A stretch of 64,000 nucleotides of DNA from Cupriavidus gilardii (lineage in GTDB: Bacteria > Pseudomonadota > Gammaproteobacteria > Burkholderiales > Burkholderiaceae), in NCBI RefSeq assembly GCF_008801915.1, contig NZ_VZOV01000006.1:62001-126000 (forward strand), read 5' to 3'. Position numbers and translations under genes: made by a program. Positions 35,919-44,544 of the stretch are shown here, piece after piece; the first letter of the stretch is position 1, and every line of letters starts with the position of its first letter. Below the pieces are notes generated by a model. It saw only the letters and a list, made by a program, of their open reading frames with translations, did not search any database and was not told the DNA's origin.

Positions 35919-36383
35919 TTATTGGGCGGCTTGCACCTCGACGATCATCTCGATCTCGACGCAGGCGCCCAGCGGAATCTGCGCGACGCCGAACGCGCTG
36001 CGCGCATGCTTGCCCTTGTCGCCGAACACTTCGGCCAGCAGCTCGGAGCAGCCGTTGGTGACCAGGTGCTGCTCGGTGAAGTCCGGCGTCGAATTGACCA
36101 GGCTCATCACCTTGACGATGCGCGTCACGCGGTTCAGGTCGCCGACATGCGCGTGCAGCGTCGCCAGCAGGTCGATCGCGATCGCGCGCGCCGCCGCCTT
36201 GCCCTCTTCGGTGCCCAGCTGGTCGCCGAGCTTGCCGACCCACGGCTTGCCGTCCTTGCGGGCGATATGGCCCGACAGGAAGACCGTGTTGCCGGTCTGC
36301 GCGGCCATCACGTAGGCGGCGGCCGGGGCGCCGGCGGCCGGCAGTTCGATGCCCAGGCGGGCGAGGGTGTCGTAGACGGACAT
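35919..36383 (-). CDS. RidA-family protein (YjgF/YER057c/UK114)
   Basis: 154 residues, longer than canonical RidA (~128); belongs to the group starting with YDTLARLGIELP. Conserved SGHIA, LATLHAHVGDLNRV, and the C-terminal GACVEIEMIVEVQ. The canonical catalytic Arg of RidA (IPxNPxxR type) is not obvious: the region reads RSAFGVAQIPLGACVEIE, placing Arg just before SAFGV. RidA hydrolyses reactive enamines/imines made by PLP enzymes, which fits the aminotransferase next door. Confidence 0.88.
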   Translation of the reverse strand: MSVYDTLARLGIELPAAGAPAAAYVMAAQTGNTVFLSGHIARKDGKPWVGKLGDQLGTEEGKAAARAIAIDLLATLHAHVGDLNRVTRIVKVMSLVNSTPDFTEQHLVTNGCSELLAEVFGDKGKHARSAFGVAQIPLGACVEIEMIVEVQAAQ

Positions 36384-36416
36384 GAAGACTCCTGTTTCTC
36401 GAGAGTTCGGGGTGGT

Positions 36417-37424
36417 TCAGCGGGATCGTGCCGGCGGCAGGCCGGTGGACGCGGCGGCAGCGGCAGTAGCGGCAGCAGCGGGCGCGGCGCGTACCGCGGT
36501 GCGGCGGCCCAGCGCCACCACCGCGATCACCGCGACGGCGAAACCGATGGTGGGCGCGTCGAGCGGCTCGGCCAGCAGCCAGGCGCCGCCGGCCAGCGTC
36601 ATGAACGGCTGCAGCAATTGTATCTGGCCGACGCGGGCCACGCCCCCTTTCGCCAGTCCGGCGTACCAGAAGACGAAGCCGATGAACATCGAAAAGAGCG
36701 AGACGTAGGCCATGCCCAGCCATGCGCGCGCCGACGCGGCGGCGATCTGCGGCAGCGTCTGCGCGGCCAGCCACGCGACCGTCGGCAGCACCACCGGCAG
36801 CGAGACGACCAGCGCCCAGCTGATCGTTTCGAGGCCGCCGAGCTCGCGCGACAGCTTGCCGCCTTCGGCGTAGCCGAGCGCGCCCAGTACCATCGCGGCG
36901 AACAGCAGCCAGTCGGCGTGCTGCAGCGCGCCGGCGCCTTGCCACAGCGCGAAGCCGACCACCAGCGCGCTGCCCGCGAGCGCCGCGGCCCAGAATGCGG
37001 TCGACGGCCGCTCGCGGCCGAACCAGGCGGCGAATACCGCGGTGGCCAGCGGCAGCAGCCCGATCACGATCGCGCCATGGCTGGCCGGCACCTCGCGCAT
37101 CGCCAGCGACGAGAACAGCGGAAAGCCGATCACCACGCCCAGCGCGGTCACGGCAAGCCGCAACCATTGTCCGCCACGCGGGCGGCGCGCCGCCGACAGC
37201 GCGCCGCGTTGCCACAGCAGCGCCAAGGCGAGCAGCGTGGCGACCAGCGCGCGGGCCAGCGCGACGAAGGTGGCGTCGAGCTCGGCCACCGCCATCCGCG
37301 TAAAAGGCAGCGTCTGGCTGAAGATCGCCACGCCGATGAAGCCGAGCAGCATGCCGCCGCTCGGGGTGTCGGCCGGCATGGCCGCGCGCGATGAACAGGT
37401 CGCGGCGGAGTCGCGTTGCGTCAT
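36417..37424 (-). CDS. EamA/DMT-family transporter
   Basis: 335 residues, ten membrane segments in two EamA repeats (GFIGVAIFSQTLPFTRMAV at the first, SMFIGFVFWYAGLAKGGVARVGQIQLLQPF in the second). Such proteins usually export amino acids or metabolites. The C-terminus ends in an alanine-rich cytosolic tail of ~30 residues. 43 bp downstream of the LysE gene and 33 bp upstream of ridA. Confidence 0.9.
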   Translation of the reverse strand: MTQRDSAATCSSRAAMPADTPSGGMLLGFIGVAIFSQTLPFTRMAVAELDATFVALARALVATLLALALLWQRGALSAARRPRGGQWLRLAVTALGVVIGFPLFSSLAMREVPASHGAIVIGLLPLATAVFAAWFGRERPSTAFWAAALAGSALVVGFALWQGAGALQHADWLLFAAMVLGALGYAEGGKLSRELGGLETISWALVVSLPVVLPTVAWLAAQTLPQIAAASARAWLGMAYVSLFSMFIGFVFWYAGLAKGGVARVGQIQLLQPFMTLAGGAWLLAEPLDAPTIGFAVAVIAVVALGRRTAVRAAPAAAATAAAAASTGLPPARSR

Positions 37425-37467
37425 GACAGGGTCCTGGTGGCGTTCATGCGGGGCCGCTTGTGCAGCG

Positions 37468-38130
37468 TCAAGAAAGCGCGGGCCGCCCGGCGAAGGCGAT
37501 CCACAGCGCGGTGGCGGCCAGCGCCAACCCCATCGCGCGGTTGAACCAGCGGATGCGCTGGCCGACCTGCAGCCACTGGCGCAGCGACGCGCCCATCGCG
37601 CCGTAGGCGCCGTTGCTCAGAAAGCCGAACACGCCGAACACCGCGCACACCAGCAGGCCGCGCTGCAGCGGCGACGCGGCGCCCGACATGTAGGAGGCGG
37701 CGATCGCCAGCGCCAGCATCCAGGCCTTGATGTTGGCGTACTGCAGCGCCACCGATTGCCAGACCGACAGCGGCGCCAGCACCTGCCGCTCGCTGAGCGC
37801 GGCGCTGCGGCCGATCTTCGCGGCCAGCCACAGCAGATAGGCCACGCCGGCCAGATGGACGATCGTGGCCAGCACCGGGCTGGCCACGATCAGCGCGCCG
37901 ACGCCGGCCGCGCACAGCGCGAGGATGCTGGCAAAGCCGAGCGCGACGCCGATGCAGTGCGGCAGCGTCGCGCGCAGGCCGAAATTGGCCCCGGTCACCG
38001 CGGCAATGGTGGTGTTGGGTCCCGGTGTGAACAGGCCGACCGTCATCAGCGACAGCAGCGCGGCAAACTGCGTCACGCTCAGCCCGGCGAGCCAGCCGGC
38101 CGGCGCGGCATCCATCGGCATCGCACTCAT
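37468..38130 (-). CDS. LysE-family translocator
   Basis: 220 residues, about six membrane helices. The LysE hallmark GLFTPGPNTTIAAVTGANFG is at ~32-51. Exporters of this group move lysine, homoserine, threonine or other amino acids. Start overlaps the AlaX stop (ATGA 38127-38130), so it is translated with the editing protein. Confidence 0.92.
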   Translation of the reverse strand: MSAMPMDAAPAGWLAGLSVTQFAALLSLMTVGLFTPGPNTTIAAVTGANFGLRATLPHCIGVALGFASILALCAAGVGALIVASPVLATIVHLAGVAYLLWLAAKIGRSAALSERQVLAPLSVWQSVALQYANIKAWMLALAIAASYMSGAASPLQRGLLVCAVFGVFGFLSNGAYGAMGASLRQWLQVGQRIRWFNRAMGLALAATALWIAFAGRPALS

Positions 38131-38927
38131 GCCGCGGCGCGCGCCGGCCTGGCGTCGGAGCCGGCCTGGGCAGCCGCGGCCTGTCCGCCCGCCTCGGCGA
38201 AGTTGACGACCACGCGCCGGTTGGTGCGGCTCTTCTTCTCGATCCTGGTCACCGCCACCGGGCCGATCTCGCCGACCGCGGCAACATGGGTGCCGCCGCA
38301 GGGCTGCCGGTCGATGCCGGGGATCTCGATGATGCGGATCTGGCCGGTGCCCGCGGGCGGCGCCGCGCCGATGGTGCGTACCAGTTCCGGCTCGGCCGCC
38401 AGCTGCTCCGGCGTGATGCGGTCGATCCGGACCGGCGTATTGGCGGCGATCAGCGCATTGAGCCGCTCGCTGAGCTCGGCCTTGTCCAGCGTTGATTCGG
38501 GCAGATCGAAGTCGATCCGCGCCGTGTCCGGGTTGATGTTGCAGCCGGTCACCGGCACGGGGATCAGCGAGCCGAGCAGATGCAGGCAGGTGTGCAGCCG
38601 CATCAGCCGATGGCGGCGCGCCCAGTCGATCGCGACGGTGACGCGCTCGCCCGGGGCCAGCGCCGGCAGCGGCTGGTCGAGCGCGGGCACGTGCAGGATC
38701 GCGCTGCGGTCGGCCGCGTACAGGGTTTCGCCCAGCGCGATCGTGCTGCCGTCGGCCAGGGTCAGCGTTCCGGTATCGCCAGCCTGGCCGCCGCTGCGCG
38801 CGTAGCAGACGGTTTCGTCGAGCACGATGCCTTCGGGCAGTACCGCGAGCACGGTGGCGTCGCAGCGGTCGAGATAGGCGTCCTCGTCGAAGCGCTTGCG
38901 CGTCGGCGGCAACGGGGTGTCGGACAT
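38127..38927 (-). CDS. Alanyl-tRNA editing protein AlaX-like
   Basis: 266 residues, equal to the free-standing editing domain of alanyl-tRNA synthetase. Zinc ligands His112 and His116 (LHTCLH) and Cys210/His214 (PCGGTH) are intact; YARSGGQAGDTG is the N-terminal beta-barrel signature of longer AlaX. It deacylates Ser-tRNA(Ala) or Gly-tRNA(Ala). The C-terminal ~20 residues are Ala-rich. First gene of the minus-strand operon, facing the MocR gene across 235 bp. Confidence 0.92.
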   Translation of the reverse strand: MSDTPLPPTRKRFDEDAYLDRCDATVLAVLPEGIVLDETVCYARSGGQAGDTGTLTLADGSTIALGETLYAADRSAILHVPALDQPLPALAPGERVTVAIDWARRHRLMRLHTCLHLLGSLIPVPVTGCNINPDTARIDFDLPESTLDKAELSERLNALIAANTPVRIDRITPEQLAAEPELVRTIGAAPPAGTGQIRIIEIPGIDRQPCGGTHVAAVGEIGPVAVTRIEKKSRTNRRVVVNFAEAGGQAAAAQAGSDARPARAAA

Positions 38928-39103
38928 CGGGAGTCTCCTGTCGTGCGGGTGCGGGTTATCTGGATCGGTATGGGTCGTCCGCCGGGGCCTGTACCGGTGC
39001 GGCGGCCTGTCGCGGCATGGCCTTGCCGGCCGGACAGTCGGCGCCGCTGCGCCGGGTGACGCCGGACCGGCTTTTATCGTGTGTCGATGTTAGACAAGGT
39101 TGT

Positions 39104-39147
39104 CGGTACAGTACCGATACAGTTATTCTGCTGATCCTCAGTACAGT
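39104..39147. promoter_or_regulatory. Repeated TACAGT boxes, probable MocR operator
   Basis: TACAGT at 39107, 39118 and 39142 in the same orientation; the first lies inside a palindrome CGGTAC-A-GTACCG (39104-39116). MocR/PdxR-type regulators bind direct repeats near their own start. The boxes lie 16-56 bp before the MocR ATG and between it and the AlaX operon. Confidence 0.6.
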
Positions 39148-39162
39148 TTTCGGGGGCCGTCC

Positions 39163-40767
39163 ATGGAAACAGGAAATCAGGCCGGGTCGCCGCACGGCGA
39201 GACCGGGCAAGCGCCGCCGGCCGGGCAAGCGACCGAGGCGGCCGGCAGGCCGGCGCGCGCCGCCAGCCGCCGTCCGCTACGGCTGGTCCTGCCGTCGGCC
39301 CCTCCGGCATCGGGCGAGCTGTCGGCAGCGGACAGCCTGCCGGACCCGGTGCCCTCTGCGCAGATGACGCTGGTCGGGCAGCTGACCGAATGGGCGCGGA
39401 TGCGGATCGAGGAGCGGGTGTTCCGCCCCGGCATGCGCATGCCTTCGATCCGGCAGCTCGCCCAGGACAAGGGCATCTCGCGCTTTACCGTGGTCGAGGC
39501 CTATGACCGGCTGGTCGCGCTGGGCTATCTGGAATCGCGGCGCGGCTCCGGCTTCTTCGTGCGCGAGCGCGGGCCGTCGATCGGCCCCGGCCCGGGCACC
39601 GGCCTGCCAGCCGAGGGCGCCTCGACGGCGCCGCATGCGTCGCGCAACATCGACGTGCCCTGGCTGCTGCGCAACATGTTCCACCGTGCCGAGCCGCGCA
39701 AGGCGCCGGGCCTGGGCTTCCTGCCCAACGACTGGCTCGACGGCGAACTGATCGGCAGCGCGCTGCGCGGCCTGGCGCGCCAGCCGGGCAGCCATTTCCT
39801 GGCCAGCGGCACGCCCGAAGGCTTCCTGCCGCTGCGCCAGCAGCTGCGCACGCGGCTGGCGGAGCTGGAAATCGGCGCCGCGCCCGAGCAGATCGTGCTG
39901 ACTTCCGGGATCACGCAGGCACTGGACCTGATCGCGCGGCTCTATGTTCGTCCCGGCGATCCGGTGCTGGTCGGCGATCCGGCCTGGTTCGTGATGTTCG
40001 CGCGCTTCGCCGCCCAGGGTGCGCAGGTGATCGGCGTGCCGTACACGGCCGAGGGTCCTGACCTCGAAGCGCTGGAGCGCATCGTGCAGGCCCATCGTCC
40101 GCGGCTGCTGGTCCTCAATTCGGTGCTGCACAATCCGACCGGCACCTCGCTGTCGGCCGCCAAGGCCTTCCAGCTGCTGCGGCTGGCCGAGCAGTACGAC
40201 TTCCTGGTGGTCGAGGACGACATCTACTGCGACCTGTGCCCGCCCGGCCATCCGGCCACGCGGCTGGCCAGCCTGGACCAGTTGCGCCGCGTGATCTACC
40301 TGGGCAGCTTCTCCAAGACGCTGGCCGCCAATCTGCGGGTCGGCTTCGTCGCGGCGCGCCCCGAACTGGCGCAGAGCCTGACCGACACCAAGCTGCTGGC
40401 CGGGCTGGCCACGCCGGAGATCAACGAGCGCGTGCTGTACAAGGTGCTGACCGAAGGCCACTACCGCAAGCACGTCGAGCGCGTGCGCAATCGCCTCGAG
40501 CGCGCCCGCGACGAGACCCGGCACGCGCTGGAGAAGCTGGGGCTGACGCTGTTCCCCGGCCAGCATGCCGGCATGTACCTGTGGGCCGATACCGGCCGCG
40601 ATACCAACGCGATCGCCACCGCCGGACACGAGGAGGGCTATCTGTTCGCGCCCGGCAGCCTGTTCTCGCCGTCGCAGCTGCCGTCGGGCTGGATGCGCTT
40701 CAACGTCGCCTGCGGCCACGATCCGCAGATGCTGGATTTCCTGGCCCGCCAGCTGGACCGGCTGTAG
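39163..40767 (+). CDS. MocR-type transcriptional regulator (GntR DNA-binding domain fused to aminotransferase domain)
   Basis: 534 residues. The first ~68 are a low-complexity Ala/Pro lead. A GntR winged helix spans ~70-140 (ERVFRPGMRMPSIRQLAQDKGISRFTVVEAYDRLVALGYLESR), then a fold-type I aminotransferase domain with NPTGTSLSAA, VVEDDIYCDL and PLP lysine Lys385 (SFSKTLAANLRVGF). These regulators sense PLP or an amino-acid aldimine. Divergent from the AlaX-LysE-EamA-RidA-aminotransferase-GST genes, which are its likely targets. Confidence 0.94.
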   Translation: METGNQAGSPHGETGQAPPAGQATEAAGRPARAASRRPLRLVLPSAPPASGELSAADSLPDPVPSAQMTLVGQLTEWARMRIEERVFRPGMRMPSIRQLAQDKGISRFTVVEAYDRLVALGYLESRRGSGFFVRERGPSIGPGPGTGLPAEGASTAPHASRNIDVPWLLRNMFHRAEPRKAPGLGFLPNDWLDGELIGSALRGLARQPGSHFLASGTPEGFLPLRQQLRTRLAELEIGAAPEQIVLTSGITQALDLIARLYVRPGDPVLVGDPAWFVMFARFAAQGAQVIGVPYTAEGPDLEALERIVQAHRPRLLVLNSVLHNPTGTSLSAAKAFQLLRLAEQYDFLVVEDDIYCDLCPPGHPATRLASLDQLRRVIYLGSFSKTLAANLRVGFVAARPELAQSLTDTKLLAGLATPEINERVLYKVLTEGHYRKHVERVRNRLERARDETRHALEKLGLTLFPGQHAGMYLWADTGRDTNAIATAGHEEGYLFAPGSLFSPSQLPSGWMRFNVACGHDPQMLDFLARQLDRL

Positions 40768-40943
40768 CCCGCGGCCGCCCCGGCCGCCTCGAGCGCCGGG
40801 CCGCCACTTGAAAATCCGCCGGGGCGTCCCTATCTGGCCGCCACCGGCGCCGCCATGCCACCCACCCCGGCGCACCGGACCGAACGATGGGCGCTGCCGC
40901 CTTTGCGCGGCGGCGGCGCCGGGATTCATTGACGAGGAGAACC

Positions 40944-42851
40944 ATGAACGCCACGCACGAGACGATGAGCTTCCAGGCGGAAGTCAAGCAGCTGCTGCAT
41001 CTGATGATCCACAGCCTGTACAGCAACAAGGAGATCTTCCTGCGCGAGCTGATCTCGAACGCCTCGGATGCCACCGACAAGCTGCGCTTCGAGGCGATCG
41101 CCAATCCCGCGCTGCTCGAGAACGACGCCGACCTGGCGATCCGCATCGAGACCGACAGCAAGGCCCGCACCATCACGATCACCGACAACGGCATCGGCAT
41201 GAGCCGCGACGAGGCGATCCGCAACCTCGGCACGATCGCGCGTTCGGGCACCAAGGAATTCTTCGAGCAGCTGTCGGGCGACCAGCAGAAGGACGCGGCG
41301 CTGATCGGCCAGTTCGGCGTCGGCTTCTACTCGGCCTTCATCGTGGCCGACCGCGTCACCGTCGAGACCCGCCGCGCCGGCCTGGCCGCCTCCGAGGGGG
41401 TGCGCTGGGAGAGCGCCGGCGACGGCGAGTTCACCGTCGATGCGATCGAGCGCACCGAGCGCGGCACCGCGATCACGCTGCATCTGCGCGAGGGCGAGGA
41501 CGACTTCCTGTCGGCATGGAAGATCAAGGACATCATCCGCAAGTACTCGGACCATATTTCGCTGCCGATCCGCATGCCCAAGGAGGTCTGGGACGCCGAC
41601 ACCAGCGCGTACAAGCGCACCGACGAGTGGGAGAGCGTCAACCAGGCCAGCGCGCTGTGGACGCGGGCCAAGAGCGACATCACCGAGGAGCAGTACGTCG
41701 CCTTCTACCAGCACATCGCGCACGACCACGAGAAGCCGCTGGCATGGACGCACAACCGCGTCGAAGGCCGCAACGAATACACGCAGCTGCTGTACATCCC
41801 GGCGCGCGCGCCGTTCGACCTGTGGGACCGCAACCATCGCGGCGGCCTGAAGCTGTACGTCAAGCGCGTCTTCATCATGGACGATGCCGAGCAGCTGCTG
41901 CCGAACTACCTGCGTTTCGTCAAGGGCGTGATCGATTCGTCCGACCTGCCGCTGAACGTGTCGCGCGAATTGCTGCAGGAAAGCCGCGACGTCAAGGCGA
42001 TCCGCGAAGGCAGCACCAAGCGCGTGCTGTCGATGCTCGAAGCGATGGCCGACAGCGAGGACCAGGCCGAGCGCGACAAGTACGCGAGCTTCTGGCAGCA
42101 GTTCGGCCAGGTGCTCAAGGAAGGCCTGGGCGAGGACACCGCGAACCAGGAGCGTCTCGCCAGGCTGCTGCGCTTCGCCTCGACCCATCAGGATTCGGCC
42201 GAGCAGACCGTGTCGCTGGCCGACTATGTCGGCCGCATGAAGGAAGGGCAGGACAAGATCTACTACGTGACCGCCGACACCTGGAATGCCGCCAAGGCCA
42301 GCCCGCATCTGGAGGTGTTCCGCAAGAAGGGTATCGAGGTGCTGCTGCTGACGGACCGCGTCGACGAATGGATGCTGTCCTTCCTGAACGAGTTCGACGG
42401 CAAGGAGCTGGTGTCGGTCGCGCGCGGCGGCCTGGACCTGGGCGCGCTGGCCGACGAAGAGGAAAAGGCCGAGCAGCAGAAGGCCGAGGACGAATGGAAG
42501 GACGTGCTGACGCGCGCCAGGGAGGTGCTGGCAGACAAGGCCAAGGACGTGCGCGTGACGCTGCGCCTGACCGACTCGGCCTCGTGCCTGGTGTCGGACG
42601 AGGGCGAGATCAGCGGCTATCTGCAGCGGCTGCTGAAGCAGGCCGGCCAGAAGGCGCCGCAAACCAAGCCGATCCTCGAGCTGAACCCGTCGCACGCGCT
42701 GGTCGGCAAGCTGCGCCAGCTTGGCGAGAGCGATGCCGACGCCTTCGCCGACCGCGTCCACGTGCTGTTCGACCAGGCGCTGCTGGCCGAGGGCGGCATG
42801 CTGGAAGACCCCGCCGCCTACGTGCAGCGGATCAACAAGCTGCTGGCCTGA
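40944..42851 (+). CDS. htpG: Molecular chaperone HtpG (Hsp90)
   Basis: 635 residues. N-terminal ATPase: [62 protein letters not shown]. Middle domain with [24 protein letters not shown]. Dimerisation domain to the end. ATP-driven chaperone for a subset of clients. Ribosome site GAGGAGAACC before the ATG. The next gene starts inside the stop (TGATG), an unusual partner. Confidence 0.97.
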   Translation: MNATHETMSFQAEVKQLLHLMIHSLYSNKEIFLRELISNASDATDKLRFEAIANPALLENDADLAIRIETDSKARTITITDNGIGMSRDEAIRNLGTIARSGTKEFFEQLSGDQQKDAALIGQFGVGFYSAFIVADRVTVETRRAGLAASEGVRWESAGDGEFTVDAIERTERGTAITLHLREGEDDFLSAWKIKDIIRKYSDHISLPIRMPKEVWDADTSAYKRTDEWESVNQASALWTRAKSDITEEQYVAFYQHIAHDHEKPLAWTHNRVEGRNEYTQLLYIPARAPFDLWDRNHRGGLKLYVKRVFIMDDAEQLLPNYLRFVKGVIDSSDLPLNVSRELLQESRDVKAIREGSTKRVLSMLEAMADSEDQAERDKYASFWQQFGQVLKEGLGEDTANQERLARLLRFASTHQDSAEQTVSLADYVGRMKEGQDKIYYVTADTWNAAKASPHLEVFRKKGIEVLLLTDRVDEWMLSFLNEFDGKELVSVARGGLDLGALADEEEKAEQQKAEDEWKDVLTRAREVLADKAKDVRVTLRLTDSASCLVSDEGEISGYLQRLLKQAGQKAPQTKPILELNPSHALVGKLRQLGESDADAFADRVHVLFDQALLAEGGMLEDPAAYVQRINKLLA

Positions 42852-43381
42852 TGCCGGCCCGGCGCGGCGGGTCAGTGGAGGCGGCACCGGCAGACCTGCA
42901 GCAGGGCCTGCCGCCGGTGATCGACCGCCATACCCGCGTGCTGATCCTCGGCAGCTTCCCGGGCGCGGCGTCGCTGGCCGCGCGCCAGTACTACGCGCAT
43001 CCGCGCAACCAGTTCTGGCCGCTGCTGGGGGCGCTGCTCGGCGAGCCGCTGCCCGAGCTGCCCTATGCGGAACGGCTGACGCGCGTGCTGGCGCATCGCG
43101 TCGGCATCTGGGACGTGCTGGGCGCCTGCGTGCGGCCCGGCAGTCTCGATTCCAATATCCGCCACCCGCAGGCCAACGACTTCGAGCGCCTGCGGCAGCT
43201 GGCGCCGGCGCTGCGCCGCGTCGGTTTCAACGGCGGCACCTCGGGCCGCTTCGCGCCGCAATTCGCCGCGGCCGGCTACGAGACCGTGGTGCTGCCTTCG
43301 TCCAGCCCCGCCCATGCCGCGCGCACCTTCGAGCAGAAACTGGAGCTGTGGCGCGCGCTTCTGTCACAATCGCGGCCGTGA
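42851..43381 (+). CDS. DNA-deoxyinosine glycosylase (hypoxanthine-DNA glycosylase, UDG family 6)
   Basis: 176 residues. Motif 1 VLILGSFPGAASLAARQYYAHPRNQFWPLLG and motif 2 PSSSPAHAARTF place it in the uracil-DNA glycosylase superfamily, family 6 (HDG), which removes hypoxanthine formed by adenine deamination. Residues 1-~25 are a variable lead. The ATG overlaps the htpG stop by one base, so translation is coupled to the chaperone. Confidence 0.88.
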   Translation: MPARRGGSVEAAPADLQQGLPPVIDRHTRVLILGSFPGAASLAARQYYAHPRNQFWPLLGALLGEPLPELPYAERLTRVLAHRVGIWDVLGACVRPGSLDSNIRHPQANDFERLRQLAPALRRVGFNGGTSGRFAPQFAAAGYETVVLPSSSPAHAARTFEQKLELWRALLSQSRP

Positions 43382-43388
43382 TTGACGC

Positions 43389-43420
43389 CGACCGCCTCTT
43401 CGAATGGGGCGGTCTTTCCG
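43389..43420 (+). terminator. Possible terminator after the glycosylase gene
   Basis: GACCGCC (43390-43396) with GGCGGTC (43408-43414), then TTTCC. Short stem and weak T-run. Confidence 0.35.
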
Positions 43421-43425
43421 TAGCC

Positions 43426-43480
43426 CGCCGCATTGCTGACTGCGTTGCGGACCGCATTGCCGACCGCATTGCCGACCCAT
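43426..43480 (+). repeat. 12-bp tandem repeat (4 copies)
   Basis: CCGCATTGCTGA, CTGCGTTGCGGA, CCGCATTGCCGA, CCGCATTGCCGA; ends at the start codon of the next gene, so it covers the place of the ribosome site. Confidence 0.7.
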
Positions 43481-44381
43481 GACCCTGTTGAAAAGAAAAT
43501 CGATCGAAGCCGTGGCTTCGCGCCGCCCCGCGCGCGGCGAACGCGAGCGCGCCGCGCGCCGCCACGATCGCGACACGGCCGCCGACCGTGACCCGAGCGA
43601 CGAGAAACGGATGACGCCGCGCTTTGCGCCGGTGACCTTCTCCGAGTGGAACGGCGTGCGCTATCTGCATTTCGGCACGGAGTGGGTGCAGGGCGCGATG
43701 CGGCTGCGCAAGCCCGATGCGATCGAGCTGGAGTACGCGCAGCAGATGATGGCCTGGCTGTTGTTCCTGTCGCCGTCGCAAGCCGATTTCCATATCGCGC
43801 AGCTGGGCCTGGGCGCGGCCTCGCTGACGAAGTTTTGCCACCGGCATTTCGCCAAGGCGCGTGTCACTGCGGTGGAGCTCAATCCCGCGGTGATCGTTGC
43901 CGGCCGCAGCATGTTCGGCCTGCGCGAGAACGATGCGCGGCTGACCGTGCGCGAGCAGGATGCCTGGGACTATGTGATGGACCCCGCCAGCACCGCCGCG
44001 CATGACGTGCTGCAGGTCGACCTGTACGACGCCACCGCGCGCGGGCCGGTGCTCGACACCACGGCGTTCTACAAGGCCTGCCGGCGCGTGCTGAAGGACC
44101 CCGGCGTGATGACGATCAACCTGTTCGGCGACCACGACAGCTTTCCGAAGAACATCGTGCGGATCTGCGAGGCCTTCGACGATCGCGTGCTGGTGTTCCC
44201 GGAGGTGCATGACGGCAACGTGATCGCGCTGGCGTTCAACGGGCCGCCGATCGATATCGACTGGGAGAGCCTGGACCAGCGCGCGCGCGTGGTGCAGGAA
44301 GCGACCGGCCTGCCGGCGCGGCAATGGGTCAAGGGCCTGCGCCGCGCGAACGCGCGGCAGGAGGCGCGCTTGCGGATTTGA
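43479..44381 (+). CDS. Spermidine synthase-like methyltransferase-fold protein
   Basis: 300 residues. Residues 1-~45 are basic and low in complexity (RRPARGERERAARRHDRD); the fold begins at VTFSEWNGVRYLHFG. The SpeE-like motif is LGLGAASLTKFCHRHFAKARVTAVELNPAVI, with the acidic VELNP, and a second QVDLYDATARGPVLDT. Polyamine aminopropyltransferases carry GGGDG in the first motif; here it is LGLGAAS, so the reaction may differ. The start codon at 43479 lies at the end of a 12-bp repeat with no clear ribosome site; MTPRFAPVTF (43611) is an alternative start with better homology. Confidence 0.75.
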   Translation: MTLLKRKSIEAVASRRPARGERERAARRHDRDTAADRDPSDEKRMTPRFAPVTFSEWNGVRYLHFGTEWVQGAMRLRKPDAIELEYAQQMMAWLLFLSPSQADFHIAQLGLGAASLTKFCHRHFAKARVTAVELNPAVIVAGRSMFGLRENDARLTVREQDAWDYVMDPASTAAHDVLQVDLYDATARGPVLDTTAFYKACRRVLKDPGVMTINLFGDHDSFPKNIVRICEAFDDRVLVFPEVHDGNVIALAFNGPPIDIDWESLDQRARVVQEATGLPARQWVKGLRRANARQEARLRI

Positions 44382-44414
44382 CGCGGCAGCGCGTTCGATC
44401 CCGCCTGATGGTGT

Positions 44415-44455
44415 TCTCCCTCTCCCCTCAGGGGGAGAGGGTTGGGGAGAGGGAG
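44415..44455. repeat. Family B palindromic repeat
   Basis: CTCCCTCTCCCC-TCA-GGGGGAGAGGG followed by a half copy TTGGGGAGAGGG, between convergent genes. Confidence 0.65.
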
Positions 44456-44544
44456 GTGGTTTTCGACTGCGGTAGTGTCTGGACCGCCGTTGGCCTCTGC
44501 CCCAAGAGGGGCGCCTGCCCGCCTGATTCGGGAGCCGCCTGTCG

